Part shown: piece by piece, positions 14,490 to 16,302 of the stretch | Numbering within the stretch: position 1 is the first letter of the stretch | Layout: each line of letters opens with the position of its first letter | DNA from: an uncultured Verrucomicrobiota bacterium | GTDB lineage: Bacteria > Verrucomicrobiota > Verrucomicrobiia > Opitutales > Opitutaceae | NCBI GenBank assembly: GCA_903919625.1 | Contig: CAIXIZ010000062.1 | Coordinates: 1 to 16,302, forward strand | Direction: 5' to 3' | Length of the DNA stretch: 16,302 bases | Program-made: the position numbers and the translations under genes | The notes under the pieces: model-generated | What the model was told of the DNA's origin: nothing | Seen by the model: only the letters and a program-made list of their open reading frames with translations | The model's database searches: none

Positions 14490-15520
14490 AAATCGAGCCG
14501 GTCAAAGCCCGGTCAGCTGGGCCGTCCCATTCCTTGCCTACCAAAACCCTCCACTTTACCGGTCCGCGGCAGCTCGCCGCCCTTTATGCCGGGCGCGAGG
14601 ACAACCTTGCGCATGCCGAACGTGCCTTGGGCGTCACCTTGGTCACGCGCGACGCGTGGCTCCGGCTCGACGGCCCGGCTGAGTCGGTTGCCCTGGCGGA
14701 GGAACTTTTCGGCATCCTCGACACGGCGCGCGCCCAAGGCCTCGACATTGCCACCGCCGACTTCCGCCGCTTCGCCGATGCGATGGCCGGGGGCGAGGCG
14801 GACCGCCTGCGCGCGCTCTGCCATGAGCCGCTCGTCATTGAGACGCCCAAAGGCACCATTGTTCCCAAGACCTTGGGCCAGAAAGCCTATCTTCGCGCCC
14901 TGCGCGACCACCCGGTTGTCTTCGGCATCGGCCCGGCGGGTACGGGCAAGACCTATCTGGCGGTGGCCTCGGCGGTCGCGGCGCTCAATGCCGGGCAGGT
15001 GCAGCGCATCATCCTGGCCCGTCCGGCGGTCGAGGCCGGCGAAACGCTCGGCTTCCTGCCCGGCGATCTTCGGGAAAAAATCCTGCCCTACCTGCGTCCG
15101 CTGCACGACGCGTTGCACGACATGCTGGACGCCGCCGAACTTGCCCGCCTGACCGAGCGAAATCTGATTGAGATCGCCCCGCTCGCCTACATGCGCGGCC
15201 GCACGCTGGCCCGCGCCTATGTCATCCTCGACGAGGCGCAAAACACGACCCCGGAGCAGATGCTCATGTTTCTCACCCGCCTGGGCGAGGAATCGCGCAT
15301 GGCCATCACCGGCGATATCACTCAGATCGACCTCCCGCGCGCCAAAACCTCGGGACTGCTGGAGGCACGCCGTGTGCTCAGCGGCGTGGCAGATGTCGCG
15401 TTCCACCACTTTACCGCTGCGGATGTCGTGCGGCACCCGCTCGTGCAACGCATCATCGAGGCGTATGACCAACATCGCAATCCCACTGGCAACGGCAATG
15501 GCGCGGAGGCGAAACGATGA
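14486..15520 (+). CDS. phoH: PhoH-family ATPase
   Basis: PhoH-family proteins are RecA/SF1-like cytoplasmic ATPases often paired with YbeY or toxin-like RNases in RNA metabolism. From TTG 14486 the product is 344 residues. The N-terminal domain opens TLHFTGPRQLAALYAGREDNL (21-41). Walker A is GPAGTGKT (149-156), followed by ARPAVEAGETLGFLPGDL, a family signature. Walker B is YVILDEAQNTTPEQM (Asp249, Glu250), and the sensor region is ITGDITQIDLP (274-284). A Gly/Asn-rich tail ends it. The start is uncertain. TTG 14486 overlaps the HIT stop as TTGA. TTG 14534 is a shorter option and TTG 14453 a longer one. The stop overlaps the next small ORF as ATGA. The order phoH then pgpH-type HD gene matches the common phoH-pgpH-ybeY cluster. 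Confidence 0.93.
   Translation: MKIEPVKARSAGPSHSLPTKTLHFTGPRQLAALYAGREDNLAHAERALGVTLVTRDAWLRLDGPAESVALAEELFGILDTARAQGLDIATADFRRFADAMAGGEADRLRALCHEPLVIETPKGTIVPKTLGQKAYLRALRDHPVVFGIGPAGTGKTYLAVASAVAALNAGQVQRIILARPAVEAGETLGFLPGDLREKILPYLRPLHDALHDMLDAAELARLTERNLIEIAPLAYMRGRTLARAYVILDEAQNTTPEQMLMFLTRLGEESRMAITGDITQIDLPRAKTSGLLEARRVLSGVADVAFHHFTAADVVRHPLVQRIIEAYDQHRNPTGNGNGAEAKR
15505..15509 (+). promoter_or_regulatory. Ribosome binding site for the 31-residue ORF
   Basis: GGAGG at 15505-15509 lies 7 nt before ATG 15517. It is the clearest Shine-Dalgarno I found in the window, although it also falls inside phoH codons (GCG GAG GCG), so chance cannot be excluded. Confidence 0.5.
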
Positions 15521-15612
15521 ATCTGGCCCAAATTCTTAAAGGTCGCATGCCGGAGGGCGGCTGGGTGGCGCTTGCTGCCGTTGTTGCCCCCGTAATCGGC
15601 GTAACCTTATAA
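15517..15612 (+). CDS. 31-residue small ORF coupled to phoH
   Basis: ATG 15517 overlaps the phoH stop in an ATGA arrangement, and the frame ends at TAA 15610, six bases before the next start. The peptide begins MNLAQILKGRMPEGG and ends in a hydrophobic stretch (WVALAAVVAPVIGVTL) that could partly insert in a membrane. A GGAGG sits 7 nt before the ATG. The next gene has no Shine-Dalgarno of its own, so reading this ORF would deliver ribosomes to it. It may be a translational coupler, a real small membrane peptide, or both. I recognise no family. It is short enough that most gene callers would miss it. Confidence 0.5.
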   Translation: MNLAQILKGRMPEGGWVALAAVVAPVIGVTL

Positions 15613-15613
15613 T
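15584..15613 (+). promoter_or_regulatory. Possible internal promoter for the HD-domain gene (leaderless transcript)
   Basis: A perfect TATAAT (15608-15613) lies five bases before ATG 15619, with TTGCCC (15584-15589, four of six) 18 bp upstream. A start point about seven bases after the -10 would fall at or beside the ATG, giving a leaderless mRNA. The match overlaps the TTA TAA end of the small ORF and may be coincidence. Confidence 0.3.
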
Positions 15614-15618
15614 TTCCC

Positions 15619-16302
15619 ATGTCCCTCCGCCGCCAGTTCCACCAGCTTCTCGCCCGGGTCGGCCTGCGCCCGGCGGAGGGCGGCATGCTGGCCCAGGGTT
15701 TTCTCGATACCAGCCGGCTGGTGGCGCTGCTGATCTTTGCGGGCACGGTCGCCGCCATCGTGCTCATCAGCTTTGTGGGGGTCAGCACCGCCAAACTGCC
15801 GGTGCTGCCGGGGCAGATCGCCAGCGTGAAAGTTGTCGCCAGCGCGCCGTTCAGCTATGAGAGCAAGGAGCAGACGGCGCTGGCGCGGGAACAGGTGCGG
15901 GAACGCGTGCCGCGAGTGTACCGGCTGGAAAACGAGCCGATGCTCCAGTTCGAGGCCGCCGTCACGGCGCTGCTGCCCGATCTGGAAAAATTTGAGCAGG
16001 CCCACCCGCCGGGCGCGGTGCCGCTCCTCGGTTCGCGCGACACCGACCTCGCCGTGCTGACCGATGCGTTCAACGCCCGCTCGGCCAGCCATGCCACGGC
16101 GGGCGAAATCGCCGCGCTCCTCACCGCCGGTGACGCCAAGGCCCGCACGGCCATCGCGCGCACCGGGCTCGCCGCGCTCCGGCAGATTTATGCCGATGGG
16201 GTGCAGCCCAATGCCCCCGCCGGCGCCACGCCGGGCGGCCTGACCGTCTTCCAGCTCACGCGCCCTGACGGCTCGGTCTCGACCCGCCCGGTGCAGACGA
16301 TG
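15619..16302 (+). CDS. 7TM-HD family phosphohydrolase (PgpH/YqfF-type), N-terminal part only
   Basis: The frame runs from ATG 15619 through the right edge without a stop (228 codons visible). A cytoplasmic N terminus (MSLRRQFHQLLARVGL) is followed by one transmembrane helix at about 34-55 (LVALLIFAGTVAAIVLISFVGV). An extracytoplasmic 7TMR-HDED domain then begins with PVLPGQIASVKVVASAPFSYES and AREQVRERVPRVYRLENEP (about 61-107). This is the usual opening of PgpH-type proteins, which continue with seven helices and a cytoplasmic HD domain that hydrolyses c-di-AMP. That catalytic part lies beyond the window, so the activity is inferred. Position after phoH is the standard context, and ybeY is expected next. 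The start has no Shine-Dalgarno, and the upstream small ORF ends six bases before it. Confidence 0.88.
   Translation, partial: MSLRRQFHQLLARVGLRPAEGGMLAQGFLDTSRLVALLIFAGTVAAIVLISFVGVSTAKLPVLPGQIASVKVVASAPFSYESKEQTALAREQVRERVPRVYRLENEPMLQFEAAVTALLPDLEKFEQAHPPGAVPLLGSRDTDLAVLTDAFNARSASHATAGEIAALLTAGDAKARTAIARTGLAALRQIYADGVQPNAPAGATPGGLTVFQLTRPDGSVSTRPVQTM

Noticed and set aside
14513..15475. 320-codon minus-strand ORF inside phoH
   Set aside because: It is the antisense shadow of PhoH, which has intact Walker motifs.
1..16302. CRISPR arrays, tRNA/rRNA genes, phage modules, toxin-antitoxin or restriction systems
   Set aside because: Reading both strands showed no regular direct-repeat arrays, no cloverleaf with a CCA-type 3' end, and no protein motifs for such systems. 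The palindromes at 2650-2775 lack tRNA consensus positions.

Overview
The window is high-GC bacterial DNA with tightly packed genes. It encodes a Kdo transferase for LPS and an exosortase, so the host is Gram-negative. Most start codons lack a clear Shine-Dalgarno sequence. Together with the look of several small proteins, this suggests a Verrucomicrobiota bacterium near Opitutaceae (Opitutus/Lacunisphaera-like). That placement is inferred from protein style and gene content, not from a marker gene.

Layout, left to right. (1) 1-2637 +: large putative secreted or periplasmic glycoside hydrolase, open at the window's left edge. (2) 2650-2775: two hairpin-pair palindromic elements between convergent genes. 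(3) 2785-3045 -: small two-helix membrane protein. (4) 3270-5516 +: polyphosphate kinase 1. (5) 5676-6487 +: CPBP/CAAX-type membrane protease broken by a one-base frameshift, followed at 6516-6620 by the decayed C-terminal end of an IS630-type transposase. (6) 6698-7021 -: small conserved-looking hypothetical. (7) 7159-8046 -: alpha/beta-hydrolase esterase. (8) 8261-8878 +: YdeI/DUF1801 protein. (9) 8979-9575 +: PmtA/KsgA-like SAM methyltransferase. (10) 9657-9917 +: doubtful small ORF. (11) 10009-11055 +: secreted DUF4097-like beta-repeat protein, whose 3' end overlaps the convergent waaA gene. (12) 13777-11024 -: probable operon of a hypothetical protein, an exosortase and waaA. (13) 13998 to the right edge +: operon of a HIT-family protein, PhoH, an uncatalogued 31-codon ORF and a 7TM-HD (PgpH/YqfF-type) phosphohydrolase cut by the window end.

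Two blocks read as functional units. The minus-strand block joins lipid A-core assembly (WaaA) to an exosortase that would process C-terminally tagged exported proteins, which is an envelope and surface theme. The right-hand block is the widespread phoH-pgpH RNA/nucleotide-signalling cluster. Its genes overlap by 4 bp (HIT/phoH and phoH/sORF) or lie 6 bp apart (sORF/pgpH), so translational coupling is likely. The middle section (5.6-7.1 kb) looks like a decaying accessory patch.

I saw no CRISPR array, tRNA, rRNA, phage module or recognisable defence system. The best candidates for something undescribed are the coupled small ORF between phoH and pgpH, the TGTAGG-bounded palindromic elements, and the unassigned hydrolase family at the left edge.
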